Below, one piece after another: positions 10,154 through 19,441 of a stretch of DNA of 64,000 bases. The DNA comes from Calothrix sp. PCC 7103 (GTDB taxonomy: Bacteria > Cyanobacteriota > Cyanobacteriia > Cyanobacteriales > Nostocaceae), in NCBI RefSeq assembly GCF_000331305.1, contig NZ_KB217478.1, positions 2,818,151-2,882,150 of the forward strand. Reading direction: 5' to 3'. The translations under genes and the position numbers were made by a program. Numbering within the stretch: the stretch's first letter is position 1; each line of letters opens with the position of its first letter. A model generated the notes under the pieces. The model was given only the letters and a program-made list of their open reading frames with translations. It had not been told where the DNA came from and made no database searches.

Positions 10154-10906
10154 ATGACTGCAACAAACGCAAAAGAACCATCAAACGAATCATCCAATAA
10201 CTTACCGCTTTGGGTACAACATCGCGATACGGTAATTGCATATAGTGCAACTGCCGATGTTGAATGGCGCACTGGCAAAGCTCCTGATTATTCTCGCTCG
10301 AACGATAATTTGAAAACAGAAAGTGTATGCAAGCACATTGAGGGTTCACTTGAAGCTATCGTTCAAAATTTGGTACGTACTTTTGAAATGGAAGTATCTT
10401 TTAAAACTAATCCACAGCAGTGGTTGTCAGTCGTTCAAGACAAATTCCGTGTTAGTACTAATGGGGGGCGTCAATTTGATGCTATAGAACTTGGCGCCAA
10501 AGGTACTTATAATGTGTTTATGGCAAATTCCGAACATTACAAATCGTCGGAAGAGTCTTTTGAATCCTCACATCACATTTTTCACACAACCTTTCCCAAT
10601 GGTTTTCCTTGGGAATTGCTCGAAGTATATTCTGGACCACCTAACGTGACTTTCAAGTGGCGCCATTGGGGTCATTTCAAAGGTCAGTACAAAGACTTTG
10701 CTCCTACTGGTGAAACTGTCGAAATTATTGGCATGAGCATAGCAAAAGTAACTTCGGACTTGAAAATAGAATCGATGGAACACTACTTTGATAATTCCCT
10801 GTTTCTTACTCAGTTAACAGCGGGAGGGAAGGTAGCATCTGATACTAAGTCGCAAGGGTGCCCGTTTAATCCAGTTTCTTTATTTAAGCGATTCAAAAAG
10901 AGTTAA
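10154..10906 (+). CDS. Plant pathogen-related-protein-like SnoaL-type protein
   Basis: 250 residues from the first in-frame ATG (10154); a TTG at 10130 would add eight. From memory the sequence resembles plant pathogen-related proteins of the SnoaL/NTF2-like fold: GSLEAIVQNLVRTFEMEVSF, EESFESSHHIFHT, WELLEVYSGPPNVTFKWRHWG and DFAPTGETVEIIG occur in the same order as in those plant proteins. The biochemical function is not established. The C-terminal tail is variable. It stands alone between pdxJ and ycf54. Confidence 0.75.
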   Translation: MTATNAKEPSNESSNNLPLWVQHRDTVIAYSATADVEWRTGKAPDYSRSNDNLKTESVCKHIEGSLEAIVQNLVRTFEMEVSFKTNPQQWLSVVQDKFRVSTNGGRQFDAIELGAKGTYNVFMANSEHYKSSEESFESSHHIFHTTFPNGFPWELLEVYSGPPNVTFKWRHWGHFKGQYKDFAPTGETVEIIGMSIAKVTSDLKIESMEHYFDNSLFLTQLTAGGKVASDTKSQGCPFNPVSLFKRFKKS

Positions 10907-10973
10907 TAGCGCTTGGATACAGCCAGTAATCGCTGTATCCTTAAATTATTAATTAGAAGTATAAGGAAGAAAA

Positions 10974-11300
10974 ATGACGACATACTATTACGTTTTAGCA
11001 AGTCAGCGCTTTTTACTCGAAGAAGAACCATTTGAAGAGGTTTTGAAAGAAAGAACTCGTTATTACCACGAAAACGAAAAAGAAATTGATTTTTGGTTAG
11101 TCAAACAGCCTGCATTTCTTGAGGCGCCTTCCTTGCTGAGTATAAAAGGCAAGTGTCCACAACCATCTGCGGCAGTAATTTCAACTAACCCTCAGTTTAT
11201 CACCTGGTTAAAACTTCGTTTGGAGTATGTCATTACAGGAGAATTTCAGGCGCCGAGCGAGTCAATACCCGATGCTTTGGCATCAATGGTAACAGTGTAA
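10974..11300 (+). CDS. ycf54: Ycf54-like Mg-protoporphyrin monomethyl ester cyclase factor
   Basis: 108 residues matching Ycf54/DUF2488. The conserved opening TTYYYVLASQRFLLEEEPFE and the segments RTRYYHENEKEIDFWLV and FLEAPSL are present. Ycf54 stabilises the oxidative cyclase (AcsF/CycI) that forms the isocyclic ring of chlorophyll. The start ATG 10974 has an AAGGAAGAAAA ribosome site. The gene ends at a repeat hairpin. Confidence 0.93.
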   Translation: MTTYYYVLASQRFLLEEEPFEEVLKERTRYYHENEKEIDFWLVKQPAFLEAPSLLSIKGKCPQPSAAVISTNPQFITWLKLRLEYVITGEFQAPSESIPDALASMVTV

Positions 11301-11371
11301 AGTGCTGAGTGCTGAGTTATGAGTTATGAGTGAAAAAATATTCTACTCAGCACTTCAATACTCAGCACTTT
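11299..11371. repeat. Inverted AGTGCTGAG repeat / possible terminator
   Basis: AAGTGCTGAGTGCTGAGTT downstream of ycf54 is mirrored by ACTCAGCACTT and ACTCAGCACTTT (11345-11371). The RNA could form a long hairpin ending the ycf54 transcript. The same unit occurs as a direct run at 7935-7960, so it is a dispersed repeat. Confidence 0.6.
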
Positions 11372-11435
11372 CTACTCATTATTTGTTTTGGGGAACAAAA
11401 TCGAAGTACGCGAAATCTTTGAAGAGAAGCAATTT

Positions 11436-12083
11436 ATGTGTTCAACTGTAGTGGAGAGATTTCAGACTTTATCTAGTGCTTTGTTTATTACGATTGCTGG
11501 GTTGATGGGCAGCATGAATTCTGTAGGCGCCCAACAGAACATTCCTGTTTGCCGTCCACCTAACGGTGGTGAGTATCTTTTGTTGGTAATTAGTCCTACA
11601 ACTGATAATCAAAATCAATTGCGTCGCGTCCTGCCTTCAGAAACTAACACTTCTGTCTGTAGATATCTCAATGACATGGTAACCCGCATAGGTGGTTTTG
11701 GTAAGCTAGAAGATGCAAATCGCTGGGCGAGATTTATACGCGATTCTGCGGGTCTTTCTGCTATTATTACAACTCGACCTCAAGATGTAGCTACTAAACC
11801 AGTTGTTAAACCTGCTCCTAAACCACAAACGCTTGGTCAGGGTTATGCAGTGTTAGTTGATTACTTTAATAGACCAGAAACAGTGAAACAGGTACAGCAA
11901 GTAGTCGGAGGCGATATTGGCTTCGTTTCTTACGGTCAGCGTCCTTACTTGTTAGCAGTTTATACAACAAATTCTCGTGAGGCACAAAATACATTACAAA
12001 CACTTTCTGAACGAGGCTTCTATACCCAAATGGTAGACGCGCGTAGGGTAGTGTTGCTGCGCCCCATCGTCAAATTACAATAA
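11436..12083 (+). CDS. Secreted protein of unknown function, SPOR-like C-terminus
   Basis: 215 residues from ATG 11436. A TTG at 11388 would add 16 residues ahead of an otherwise clean signal peptide, so I prefer the ATG. The signal peptide is about residues 1-33, ending SVGAQQ. The mature part has two similar alpha/beta halves separated by a Lys/Pro linker (VVKPAPKPQTLGQGYAVLVDY). Segments such as EDANRWARFIRDSAG and EAQNTLQTLSERGFYTQMVD resemble SPOR-type repeats that bind peptidoglycan, which is only a guess. Probably periplasmic. Confidence 0.7.
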   Translation: MCSTVVERFQTLSSALFITIAGLMGSMNSVGAQQNIPVCRPPNGGEYLLLVISPTTDNQNQLRRVLPSETNTSVCRYLNDMVTRIGGFGKLEDANRWARFIRDSAGLSAIITTRPQDVATKPVVKPAPKPQTLGQGYAVLVDYFNRPETVKQVQQVVGGDIGFVSYGQRPYLLAVYTTNSREAQNTLQTLSERGFYTQMVDARRVVLLRPIVKLQ

Positions 12084-12084
12084 T

Positions 12085-12114
12085 TGTAGAGACGCGATAT
12101 ATCGCGTCTCTACA
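12085..12114. terminator. Perfect 30-bp palindrome between convergent genes
   Basis: TGTAGAGACGCGATA is followed directly by its exact reverse complement and then a T run. It lies between two convergent genes and should end both transcripts. Related palindromes occur at 8133 and 62675, so the element is also a dispersed repeat family. Confidence 0.75.
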
Positions 12115-12117
12115 TTT

Positions 12118-12573
12118 TTAATAGGCAGCGCGCGCTAATAAAGAGACTGTAACACCCAAAGCTGAACCAGCTATAACTTGAAACGGAGTATGACCGAGCA
12201 ATTCTTTCAAGCGGTCTTCGTTGAAGTTAGGGTGTTCGCGAAATAATTCGTCTATCATTTGGTTAAGAATACGCGCTTGTTTACCAGCAGCTTGACGAAC
12301 TCCAGCCGCATCGTACATGACAATGATGGCAAAAACCGTTGCAAGTGCGAATTCTGGACTTTGCCACCCAACTGTTTGCCCGACACCTGCTGCTAAAGCT
12401 GTAACTAAAGCTGAGTGTGCGCTGGGCATTCCTCCAGTTGTGACTAAGACCTGTACATTCAACTTACGATTTTTGATGATTTCAACAGCTAGTTTCAGAG
12501 CTTGAGCCATAAAACAAGCTGTGAGGGCAACCAGCAGCACCCGGTTGTTAAAGATGTCGCCTATGTCCTGCAT
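12118..12573 (-). CDS. Divergent PAP2 family protein (YuiD/DUF212)
   Basis: 151 residues. The motifs GGMPSAHSALV (about residues 47-57) and the closing LLGHTPFQVIAGSALG are those of the divergent PAP2 (DUF212) family, membrane proteins related to acid phosphatases. The family's substrate is not well defined. The gene starts 87 bases downstream of the crtE stop and could share its transcript. Confidence 0.9.
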   Translation of the reverse strand: MQDIGDIFNNRVLLVALTACFMAQALKLAVEIIKNRKLNVQVLVTTGGMPSAHSALVTALAAGVGQTVGWQSPEFALATVFAIIVMYDAAGVRQAAGKQARILNQMIDELFREHPNFNEDRLKELLGHTPFQVIAGSALGVTVSLLARAAY

Positions 12574-12660
12574 GTTATTTCAGATAAGTTTGTATATGTT
12601 AAACATTCTCGTGTCTGAAGTAAAGTATGTGATGCAACCTATTGCAACCAAGTAATAAAA

Positions 12661-13596
12661 TTAGTGGTTACGATTTGTAATAAAGTGTGCTAAAGCAATC
12701 AACGGCTGGGCTTTTTCTCCGTATGGTTGGAGTTCTGCACATGCGTCTTTAATAAGTTGGTCGGCTTTTTTGCGTGATTCTTCGATTCCCCAAAGACTTG
12801 GATAGGTAACTTTTTGCGCTTTTAGGTCTTTGCCTGCGGTTTTACCTAACTGTTCTTGTGTTGCTGTAATATCCAAAATATCATCGATTATTTGGAATGC
12901 TAGCCCGATGTTTTGAGAATACCGTGATAATCGCTGTACTTCTTCAGTATTGGCGCCAGCTAAAATGCCACCACAAACGACACAAGCTTCCAAAAGGGCT
13001 GCGGTTTTATGATTGTGGATGAAGTTGAGGGTTTCTAACGTTGTGTCGGTTTTACCCTCAGATTCTAAATCTACGACTTGACCACCTACTAAACCAGCGG
13101 CGCCAACCGCGCGTCCAATGCGAGAAACGACTTTTAAAATAGCATCAGGCGCCACATTTTGAGTATTTTCAACAATGAACTCAAAAGCATAAGCCAGTAA
13201 ACCATCACCAGCTAATATGGCGATGTCTTCACCATAAACTTTGTGATTTGTCAACTTTCCACGTCGATAATCATCATTATCCATTGCGGGAAGGTCATCA
13301 TGAATAAGCGACATGGTATGAACCATTTCTAACGCACACGCGGTAGGCATTGCCATTTCAATTGTGCCACCAATCATTTCACAGGTAGCGATGCACAAAA
13401 TCGGACGTAAGCGCTTACCTCCAGCCAGAAGCGAATAGCGCATTGCTTCGTAAATTTTGTCGGGATACTGCATAGGCAGCGATTTATCGAGAGCGGCTTC
13501 ACAAATCTGCTGACGTGCTTTGAGGTAATCCTTAAGGTCAAATTTTGTACCAGGCTGGGTGGGTTGTTTAGTTTGAATATTATCCGCTGCTACCAT
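12661..13596 (-). CDS. crtE: Geranylgeranyl diphosphate synthase
   Basis: 311 residues. It shows both aspartate-rich motifs of trans-prenyltransferases: [10 protein letters not shown] (about residues 100-109) and QIIDDILD (about 235-242), plus GGKRLRP (59-65). It makes GGPP for carotenoids, chlorophyll phytyl chains and quinones. It follows folD (stop 13667) at 70 bases, a pairing frequent in cyanobacteria, and precedes the PAP2-like gene. Confidence 0.95.
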   Translation of the reverse strand: MVAADNIQTKQPTQPGTKFDLKDYLKARQQICEAALDKSLPMQYPDKIYEAMRYSLLAGGKRLRPILCIATCEMIGGTIEMAMPTACALEMVHTMSLIHDDLPAMDNDDYRRGKLTNHKVYGEDIAILAGDGLLAYAFEFIVENTQNVAPDAILKVVSRIGRAVGAAGLVGGQVVDLESEGKTDTTLETLNFIHNHKTAALLEACVVCGGILAGANTEEVQRLSRYSQNIGLAFQIIDDILDITATQEQLGKTAGKDLKAQKVTYPSLWGIEESRKKADQLIKDACAELQPYGEKAQPLIALAHFITNRNH

Positions 13597-13666
13597 GCTA
13601 AGTATCCTTGAGGTTCTGTCATATAGGTTACAATTTTAAGGGAGTAAGTTGATAAAGTTCTAAAAT

Positions 13667-14539
13667 CTAAAATGTTTTGAGATAGCTTATAACAGTATTT
13701 TGTAGCAACATCGCAACTGTCATTGGACCAATACCTCCGGGAACGGGGGTAATATATTCTGCTACTTTTGAAGCTGACTCAAAGTGAACATCACCGATTA
13801 AACGGTCTTTGCCACTAGCATCAACAACGCGATTTATCCCCACATCTACCACAATTGCGCCCGGTTTCAACATTTCGCCTGTGACAAGTCCTGAACGTCC
13901 AACAGCAGCAATAAGAATATCTGCTGATTGAGTGATGGATTTAATGTCGTGAGAACGAGAATGGGCGACGGTGACGGTAGCGTTTGCTTCGAGCAGCATT
14001 AAAGCCAAGGGTTTACCTACTAATATGCTGCGTCCCAATACTACAGCTTGTTTACCTTGCACAGTAATTTGATATTCTTCTAAGAGCCGCATTACACCAG
14101 CAGGAGTGCAAGAACGTAACCCTTCTTCGCTCCGCACCAGGCGCCCCATATTTACAGGGTGTAAACCGTCAACATCTTTATCAGGTACAATTTGGTTCAG
14201 AAGTTTTACAGAGTCTAAATGCTCAGGTAAAGGTAATTGTACTAAAATCCCATCGACTTGTGGGTCAATATTAAGTGCTGCAATACTATCTTCAAGTTCC
14301 GCCAAACTTGTCTGAGTTGGAAAATGTTTCCCGAACGATGCAATCCCAACTTTTTCACAAGCACGCTCTTTACCACGTACATAGGCCGCAGAAGCCGGAT
14401 TATCACCAACCATTAGTACAGCTAAACCAGGAGGGCGCCCGAATTTGGGTTGCAGTTCTTGAATTTGTGCTGACAAAGATTGTTGAATTTTGGCACTTAG
14501 CGCTTTACCGTCAAGGATTTTAGCAGTTTGTGTTTCCAT
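13667..14539 (-). CDS. folD: Bifunctional methylene-THF dehydrogenase/cyclohydrolase
   Basis: 290 residues, normal for FolD, which converts 5,10-methylene-THF to 10-formyl-THF with NADP. Signatures are [16 protein letters not shown] with the catalytic lysine (about residues 51-66), [13 protein letters not shown] (about 99-111), [13 protein letters not shown] and the C-terminal [14 protein letters not shown]. It is the first gene of the folD-crtE-PAP2 run on the minus strand. Confidence 0.97.
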   Translation of the reverse strand: METQTAKILDGKALSAKIQQSLSAQIQELQPKFGRPPGLAVLMVGDNPASAAYVRGKERACEKVGIASFGKHFPTQTSLAELEDSIAALNIDPQVDGILVQLPLPEHLDSVKLLNQIVPDKDVDGLHPVNMGRLVRSEEGLRSCTPAGVMRLLEEYQITVQGKQAVVLGRSILVGKPLALMLLEANATVTVAHSRSHDIKSITQSADILIAAVGRSGLVTGEMLKPGAIVVDVGINRVVDASGKDRLIGDVHFESASKVAEYITPVPGGIGPMTVAMLLQNTVISYLKTF

Positions 14540-14743
14540 TGGGAATGTTTAAATTTTTGAATATGGGTCTAGGGTGGCTACTATTCCCCAGCCCCTATTT
14601 TCTCAGATTCTTTGTATCAGTAGAGAGTATATTTTTTAGATTAAAGGGCATTGTAAGCTACTGTACTTTTCAGGGGAACTGACTTGATTAAAATGGCGAC
14701 AAAGCACATACTGATACAAAACTTTCTCCTTACTTGGGGTGCT

Positions 14744-15124
14744 ATGAAGCAGGCACATTTTTTTTACCATCCAATTTCAGTATTTAGTTTGGCTTTGGCA
14801 GTGACTGCTTTTGCTGGTTTAGCAAGCTGCTCAACTTTAAGCACGAGCATGAATGCCATAGGCGCCAATATCACACCGATTAAACAGCTTACACCACAGC
14901 AGAAAAACTCCACAGTCTACATTCAAGGCAAAATTGAAAAATATATACCGTTGCTGGATAAGCACGCATATCAGCTAAATGACTCCACTGGGTCAATCGT
15001 TGTTTTGACAAACCAAAAGGGTTTAAGCGTTGGTTCACAAGCTGTTTTCAAAGGTCAACTTCGCTACAAAAGCATTCCTTTAGCTGGGCAGGAAAAAGGT
15101 GAAGTTTATATAGAAGAGAAGTAA
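14744..15124 (+). CDS. Lipoprotein with small OB-fold-like domain
   Basis: 126 residues from ATG 14744. A TTG at 14684 would add 20 residues before the signal peptide and is less likely. The N-terminus is a lipoprotein signal with lipobox LASC (about residues 26-29), so the protein should be anchored to a membrane. The mature domain (VYIQGKIEKYIPLLDKHAYQ, DSTGSIVVLT, KGQLRYKSIPLAGQEKGEVY) reads like a small OB-fold of the kind that follows signal peptides in stress proteins. No specific function can be assigned. Confidence 0.7.
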   Translation: MKQAHFFYHPISVFSLALAVTAFAGLASCSTLSTSMNAIGANITPIKQLTPQQKNSTVYIQGKIEKYIPLLDKHAYQLNDSTGSIVVLTNQKGLSVGSQAVFKGQLRYKSIPLAGQEKGEVYIEEK

Positions 15125-15158
15125 TAATTTACACTAATGGCATAACTAGTAAATATTT

Positions 15159-15596
15159 ATGAATATACCAACACAGGCTGCTATTGCAATTCTTTATCGA
15201 GATAATAAATTTCTAATGCAATTGCGGGATAATATACCCACCATCCGTTTTCCTGGATATTGGGCATTGTTTGGTGGACATATTGAAGCAGGTGAAACTC
15301 CTGAAGTCGCGGTACAACGGGAAATATTAGAAGAAATTGGTTACAAACTACCCTCTACATTTAGCTTCTTTGGTTGCTATCGTGACGAAAATGTTATACG
15401 TCATGTTTTTAGTGCCACTCTAGATGTCGAGTTTGAGCAACTAGCTCTCAATGAAGGTTGGGATATGGCAATGCTTTTGCCATCTGATATTTGTAAGGGT
15501 AGTTACTATTCTGATAATGCGAAGGAAGAGCGACTATTGGCGCCTGTACATCAACAAATCTTAATAAATTTCATGGATAATAGCAGTCAGCACTAA
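15159..15596 (+). CDS. Nudix hydrolase
   Basis: 145 residues. A complete Nudix box G-x5-E-x7-REUxEExGU spans residues 40-62 (GHIEAGETPEVAVQREILEE and following IGY). Such enzymes hydrolyse nucleoside diphosphates linked to other groups. The substrate cannot be read from the sequence. The permease gene follows after 13 bases, so the two probably share a transcript. Confidence 0.93.
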   Translation: MNIPTQAAIAILYRDNKFLMQLRDNIPTIRFPGYWALFGGHIEAGETPEVAVQREILEEIGYKLPSTFSFFGCYRDENVIRHVFSATLDVEFEQLALNEGWDMAMLLPSDICKGSYYSDNAKEERLLAPVHQQILINFMDNSSQH

Positions 15597-15609
15597 TAAC
15601 GCACGATTC

Positions 15610-16731
15610 ATGATGCAAGTCAACAAATTTCCGCGATGGTTAACTATTGGAATTGCTTTTCCCCTAACTGTTTTAAATGGTTGGGTTTTGCTACAAGTGA
15701 TTAAGTATTTTCAACCATTAGTGAATATATTTATTACTGCTATCTTACTCGCATTTATTCTGGACTACCCTATCGAGTTTTTCCAGCGACAGGGAATTAA
15801 GCGTAAGTTGGCAATTGCAGGCGCCTTGTTAATTACTCTGGTGGGGGGTGTTGGCATCACTATTACTCTTGTACCATTAATTTTAGAACAAATTTACGAA
15901 CTAGCAAATATTTTACCAACTTGGATTGATTCAGGCACCGCGCAATTACAAGCGTTTCAAGATTGGGCACTTCAACAACAGGAATTACCGATTAATTTGA
16001 GTGAGATAGTAACCCAAGTTCTGGATAAAGTCTCAAATCAATTACAAACATTTACAGGAAAAATACTGGGCATTGCTGTAGATACTATTGGTACTTTAGT
16101 TAATGTACTACTAACAGTAGTATTAACTATTTATATGGTATTCAATGGTGAACAGCTCTGGGATGGAATTTTTAAATGGTTTCCAAGTCATATTAGTACC
16201 CAAGTTCGTCAATTGTTGCGTGAGGATTTTCAAAATTACTTTCTAGGTCAAGCTGTTTTAGGCTCTATTCTTGCAGTCTCGTTGATATTAGCATTTGTAC
16301 TTTTACAAGTGCCACTCGCTTTATTATTCGGTGTTACTATTGGTATATTTTCGTTATTCCCGTTTGGAACTACCATTGGCATTATTATTGTCTCGTTATT
16401 GGTAGGGTTACAAAATTTCTGGTTAGGTGTAGAAATATTTGCTGTTTCTGTAGGACTCGACCAAATCAATTCAAACATTGTGGCGCCTCGTCTACTCGGT
16501 AATTTAACTGGTCTAAACCCAATTTGGGTAGTAATTTCTTTATTAATAGGCGGCAAACTAGGAGGAATTATTGGAGTGCTAGTTGCCATACCAATCGCAA
16601 GTTTTATTAAAGATGCTGCAGATAGCTGGCAAGCAGGAACATTTAATACAGCAGCATCGGAATTTGCTGATAATAAGCATGAAAATACAATCAAGCTTGA
16701 GGAAAACCCAGATGTAAGTATTGGAAGATAG
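15610..16731 (+). CDS. AI-2E family (PerM/YdiK) transporter
   Basis: 373 residues with about seven or eight membrane segments. The C-terminal part shows the family motifs LGQAVLGSILAV, LFPFGTTIG, DQINSNIVAPRLLG and LTGLNPIWVV. Substrates in this family vary (autoinducer-2, sodium/proton exchange, polyamine-like compounds). Two ATGs occur in tandem at 15610 and 15613. The tail is polar and likely cytoplasmic. Confidence 0.92.
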   Translation: MMQVNKFPRWLTIGIAFPLTVLNGWVLLQVIKYFQPLVNIFITAILLAFILDYPIEFFQRQGIKRKLAIAGALLITLVGGVGITITLVPLILEQIYELANILPTWIDSGTAQLQAFQDWALQQQELPINLSEIVTQVLDKVSNQLQTFTGKILGIAVDTIGTLVNVLLTVVLTIYMVFNGEQLWDGIFKWFPSHISTQVRQLLREDFQNYFLGQAVLGSILAVSLILAFVLLQVPLALLFGVTIGIFSLFPFGTTIGIIIVSLLVGLQNFWLGVEIFAVSVGLDQINSNIVAPRLLGNLTGLNPIWVVISLLIGGKLGGIIGVLVAIPIASFIKDAADSWQAGTFNTAASEFADNKHENTIKLEENPDVSIGR

Positions 16732-16764
16732 TAGGACAATTAGATATTGTTCATTAAAGTGGGT

Positions 16765-18030
16765 ATGCTAAAGCGCCTCTTTCTGAAAAATTGGAAAAGT
16801 TTTCGTTATGCAGAACTACCGCTATACCCACTCACGGTTTTAATAGGTACAAATGCTAGCGGAAAATCAAATCTTGTCGAAGCATTTGAGTTTTTAAGAC
16901 GAACCGTTGATGGATATGAAATTGAAGCTGCACTAGCAGGAGATAAAATTCTACCTCCCATTCGTGGTGGTGTTAGCTGGGCAGCTCTCAAACCCGAAGT
17001 AGAATTTACACTCAAAGCACTTGTAAATGGTGAAAGTAAACAAGTCGATTATTTATATGGTATTACCGTAGAAACAAAACGCGATGCCATGATACTCGAA
17101 GAAAAAATAAGCTGTCGTGAGTATCAACGCGATAAAAAAACAATGATTTTTGAACGCGATTTCGTTACCAGCTATATAGATTCAAAAGATGAACGCGAAA
17201 AAATTCTTAAAATTTCCACACACTATAAAAATGCTCGTTGGACACTTCCCAATAATGACAAATCAGTTTTAACTTACTTTAAAAATACCTACGTCCTCGA
17301 TAATATCACCGAAGTTAATCATGTAATTGGCAACCTTGAGAAAATTTATGTATTTAACCCAATTCCTGCTAAAATGCGGAACTACTCGCATCTGTCTAAA
17401 TGTTTAGACAGCGATGCATCAAATCTTGCAGGAGTCATAGCTGGGTTATCGGCACGTAAACAAGATGAAGTCGAAGATACACTATCGGAATACGCACGTG
17501 GTTTACCAGCAGGTAATATTTTAAAAGTTTGGGCAGAGCGTGTTGGTAGATATGCTAGCGATGCGATGTTATATTGCGAAGAAGAATGGACAAACGGACA
17601 AATACAAGAAGTAGACGCACGTAGCATGTCGGATGGAACTTTAAGATTTATTGCCATTATGACAGCTTTATTAACAATACCCGAACGTAGTCAGTTGATT
17701 ATAGAAGATGTTGATAACGGGTTACATCCCTCGCGCGCGGAATTACTAGCACGAATGCTACACGAAATAGGCAGAAAACGCGAAATAGATATCTTAGTTA
17801 CTACCCATAACCCTGCTCTACTCGATGCGTTTGGAGGTGATATAGTGCCGTCAGTGGTGGTAGTTCACCGTGATACCACAACGGGAGAGAGTAAACTTAC
17901 TAGGTTAAAAGATATTGAGAATTTGCCTAAACTTATGGTATCAGGCGCCTTGGGACAACTGACTACAGAAGGCGCCATCGAAAAAAGCCTCGCAGAAGAA
18001 AAAGTAGACACCAAAAATGAAAAAAAATGA
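16765..18030 (+). CDS. AAA (AAA_21/COG4637-like) ATPase
   Basis: 421 residues from ATG 16765; a TTG at 16747 adds six. It has the SMC/RecF-like layout: N-terminal LKNWKSFRYAEL, Walker A GTNASGKS (about residues 28-35), and C-terminal signature SDGTLRFIAIMTALL, Walker B SQLIIEDVDNGLHPSR and H-motif DILVTTHNPALLDAF. Such single-gene ATPases are often found in accessory or defence settings. No partner (TOPRIM or nuclease) is next to it, so its role is open. 15 bases separate it from the permease. Confidence 0.88.
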   Translation: MLKRLFLKNWKSFRYAELPLYPLTVLIGTNASGKSNLVEAFEFLRRTVDGYEIEAALAGDKILPPIRGGVSWAALKPEVEFTLKALVNGESKQVDYLYGITVETKRDAMILEEKISCREYQRDKKTMIFERDFVTSYIDSKDEREKILKISTHYKNARWTLPNNDKSVLTYFKNTYVLDNITEVNHVIGNLEKIYVFNPIPAKMRNYSHLSKCLDSDASNLAGVIAGLSARKQDEVEDTLSEYARGLPAGNILKVWAERVGRYASDAMLYCEEEWTNGQIQEVDARSMSDGTLRFIAIMTALLTIPERSQLIIEDVDNGLHPSRAELLARMLHEIGRKREIDILVTTHNPALLDAFGGDIVPSVVVVHRDTTTGESKLTRLKDIENLPKLMVSGALGQLTTEGAIEKSLAEEKVDTKNEKK

Positions 18031-18035
18031 CTTGT

Positions 18036-18299
18036 AGCACAGGTCGGAATGCCTGTGCAGTCAAGCATAAAATTTTACCACAGAGACACAGAGTTCACAG
18101 AGGTAAGAAGAAAAAACCACATAATCCGGAGGATTTCCCGCAGGGTAGGCATAAATAAAGGACACAAAGGAAGAACTATTAATTCTTAATTGTCATGCTG
18201 AACGCAGTGTAAAGCGGAGCTTTTCCCGCAGGGTAGCATCTAAAAAGCTTGAAGTTAAACGAAATGCTACCCTGCATGACTAATTAGATTTTAAAAAAA
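18036..18299. repeat. Dispersed repeat block
   Basis: No gene. The block holds a CACAGGTCGGAATGCCTGTG hairpin, a CCACAGAGACACAGAG tract (also near 38878, 40000 and, inverted, 60610), and a TGTCATGCTGAACGCAGTG block with GCGGAGC and CCCGCAGGGTAGCATC, related to 8000-8060. These are the intergenic repeats usual in large cyanobacterial genomes. Confidence 0.7.
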
Positions 18300-18494
18300 A
18301 TGAGGAGAAGACAATATTATCCAACACCAGAACAAAGTTTAATCTGTGTAATCCTGATTCAAAATATCACAACGTTATTGTTACCAGTTAACATACTAAG
18401 GTTAGATGAAAGAACAGGAAATATTTACATATTGGCAGGTGAAGAGACCGGAATCGAGATCAGTCGTGATGGCAAATGGAGTTTTGACGAATGA
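18300..18494 (+). CDS. DUF6888-like small protein
   Basis: 64 residues. The segments PTPEQSLICVILIQN, NILRLDERTGNIYILAGEE and GKWSFDE match my recollection of a short cyanobacterial family (DUF6888). Its stop overlaps the start of the next gene in ATGA, so the two are translationally coupled. Families paired in this way are sometimes toxin-antitoxin-like, but no activity is known to me. Confidence 0.65.
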   Translation: MRRRQYYPTPEQSLICVILIQNITTLLLPVNILRLDERTGNIYILAGEETGIEISRDGKWSFDE

Positions 18495-18700
18495 CTAAGC
18501 CTAATTTTATCACAATGAGCAAGTCCGAACTTAAAGCATATTTGCTTAAAAATCGCAATGATACAGAAGCGTTTCATGCTTTAATGGACAAAATTAACGC
18601 CGAACCAAATCGAAAGTTCTACACTATAGATGATATTGATAAGTTAGGAGAATTAATTAAAGCAAAACGGAATTCTAAAGATAATCAAGTAGAAAGTTAA
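18491..18700 (+). CDS. DUF6887-like small protein
   Basis: 69 residues, mostly helical and charged: MSKSELKAYLLKNRNDTEAF, then AEPNRKFYTI. It matches my recollection of DUF6887, which sits beside DUF6888 in many cyanobacteria. It overlaps its partner by four bases. The amphipathic KxELxxYLLxNRxDxEAF helix could bind the partner protein; this is inference. Confidence 0.65.
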   Translation: MTKPNFITMSKSELKAYLLKNRNDTEAFHALMDKINAEPNRKFYTIDDIDKLGELIKAKRNSKDNQVES

Positions 18701-18708
18701 GTTTTTAA

Positions 18709-18745
18709 ATATTATAGGACGGCAGTTCTCTGCTGTTCCGCAATA
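18709..18745 (+). repeat. Short hairpin element ATTATAGGAC...TGTTCCGCAA, copy 1
   Basis: An imperfect hairpin (GGACGGCAG / CTGCTGTTCC) flanked by TATTATA and GCAA follows the DUF6887 gene. A second copy with changed stem bases but conserved ends stands at 34208-34246, just before the first DUF433 antitoxin gene. Confidence 0.5.
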
Positions 18746-18820
18746 AATTTTTATGAATTTAATGGCAAAAAAGCTTGACTTATAACCGATACTTAAATAT
18801 AAATTTTCGTGCGGTTGCTG

Positions 18821-19441
18821 TTATAAAGCAGCTTGAAAAATTTGTTGTGCGGTTAAATTTAATTCTGGAAATGCAATGGAAACAATGCGGTCATCTCCCC
18901 TAAATTGAGTGACTTGGTATTCTTCATTGACTAAGTTATAAATTGATAAAGTTGGTTGTTTGGGGTCGCCTATATATTTCATACCGCCCAATCCCAGATA
19001 ATCTACAATCCAATATTCAGGTATTTTTATTTCTTCGTCGTATTCACCCTGTTTTTTATAGTAATCATCGCGCCCGTTTGTACTGACTACTTCAACTACT
19101 AAGGGAATAGAAGCACCATGCTCAACTGTGGAATACTTTGCCCAAAGTTCTTCTGATTTAAGAACGGCTTTATTGAGTACTAATATGTCTGGAGAGTAAG
19201 TAGATTGGCTAGTTGCAGATTGTACTAGTGCAGTTTTGGGAATAAAGAAGGGTAGCTTTAGCTGTGTAAATTCTACGACTAATTGAGTATTTAAAAAGCC
19301 CGTAACTTCTTCATGCTCCCCTAGTGGTTGCGACATCTCTACTATTGCTCCATTGTGTAACTCGTAACGCTTTCCTGAATTTTCTGGTATCCATTCCAAA
19401 AAATCTTTTACTGTTATTGGCTTAAATAATGCTTGAGTCAT
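18821..19441 (-). CDS. Uma2 family (DUF820) putative endonuclease
   Basis: 206 residues with the PD-(D/E)XK core of the Uma2 family: YSPDILVLNK (D motif near residue 94), PLVVEVVSTNGRDDYYKKQGEY (E-x-V with downstream lysine), and EYWIVDYLG. The family is expanded in cyanobacteria, and its function is unproven. Monocistronic. Confidence 0.93.
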   Translation of the reverse strand: MTQALFKPITVKDFLEWIPENSGKRYELHNGAIVEMSQPLGEHEEVTGFLNTQLVVEFTQLKLPFFIPKTALVQSATSQSTYSPDILVLNKAVLKSEELWAKYSTVEHGASIPLVVEVVSTNGRDDYYKKQGEYDEEIKIPEYWIVDYLGLGGMKYIGDPKQPTLSIYNLVNEEYQVTQFRGDDRIVSIAFPELNLTAQQIFQAAL

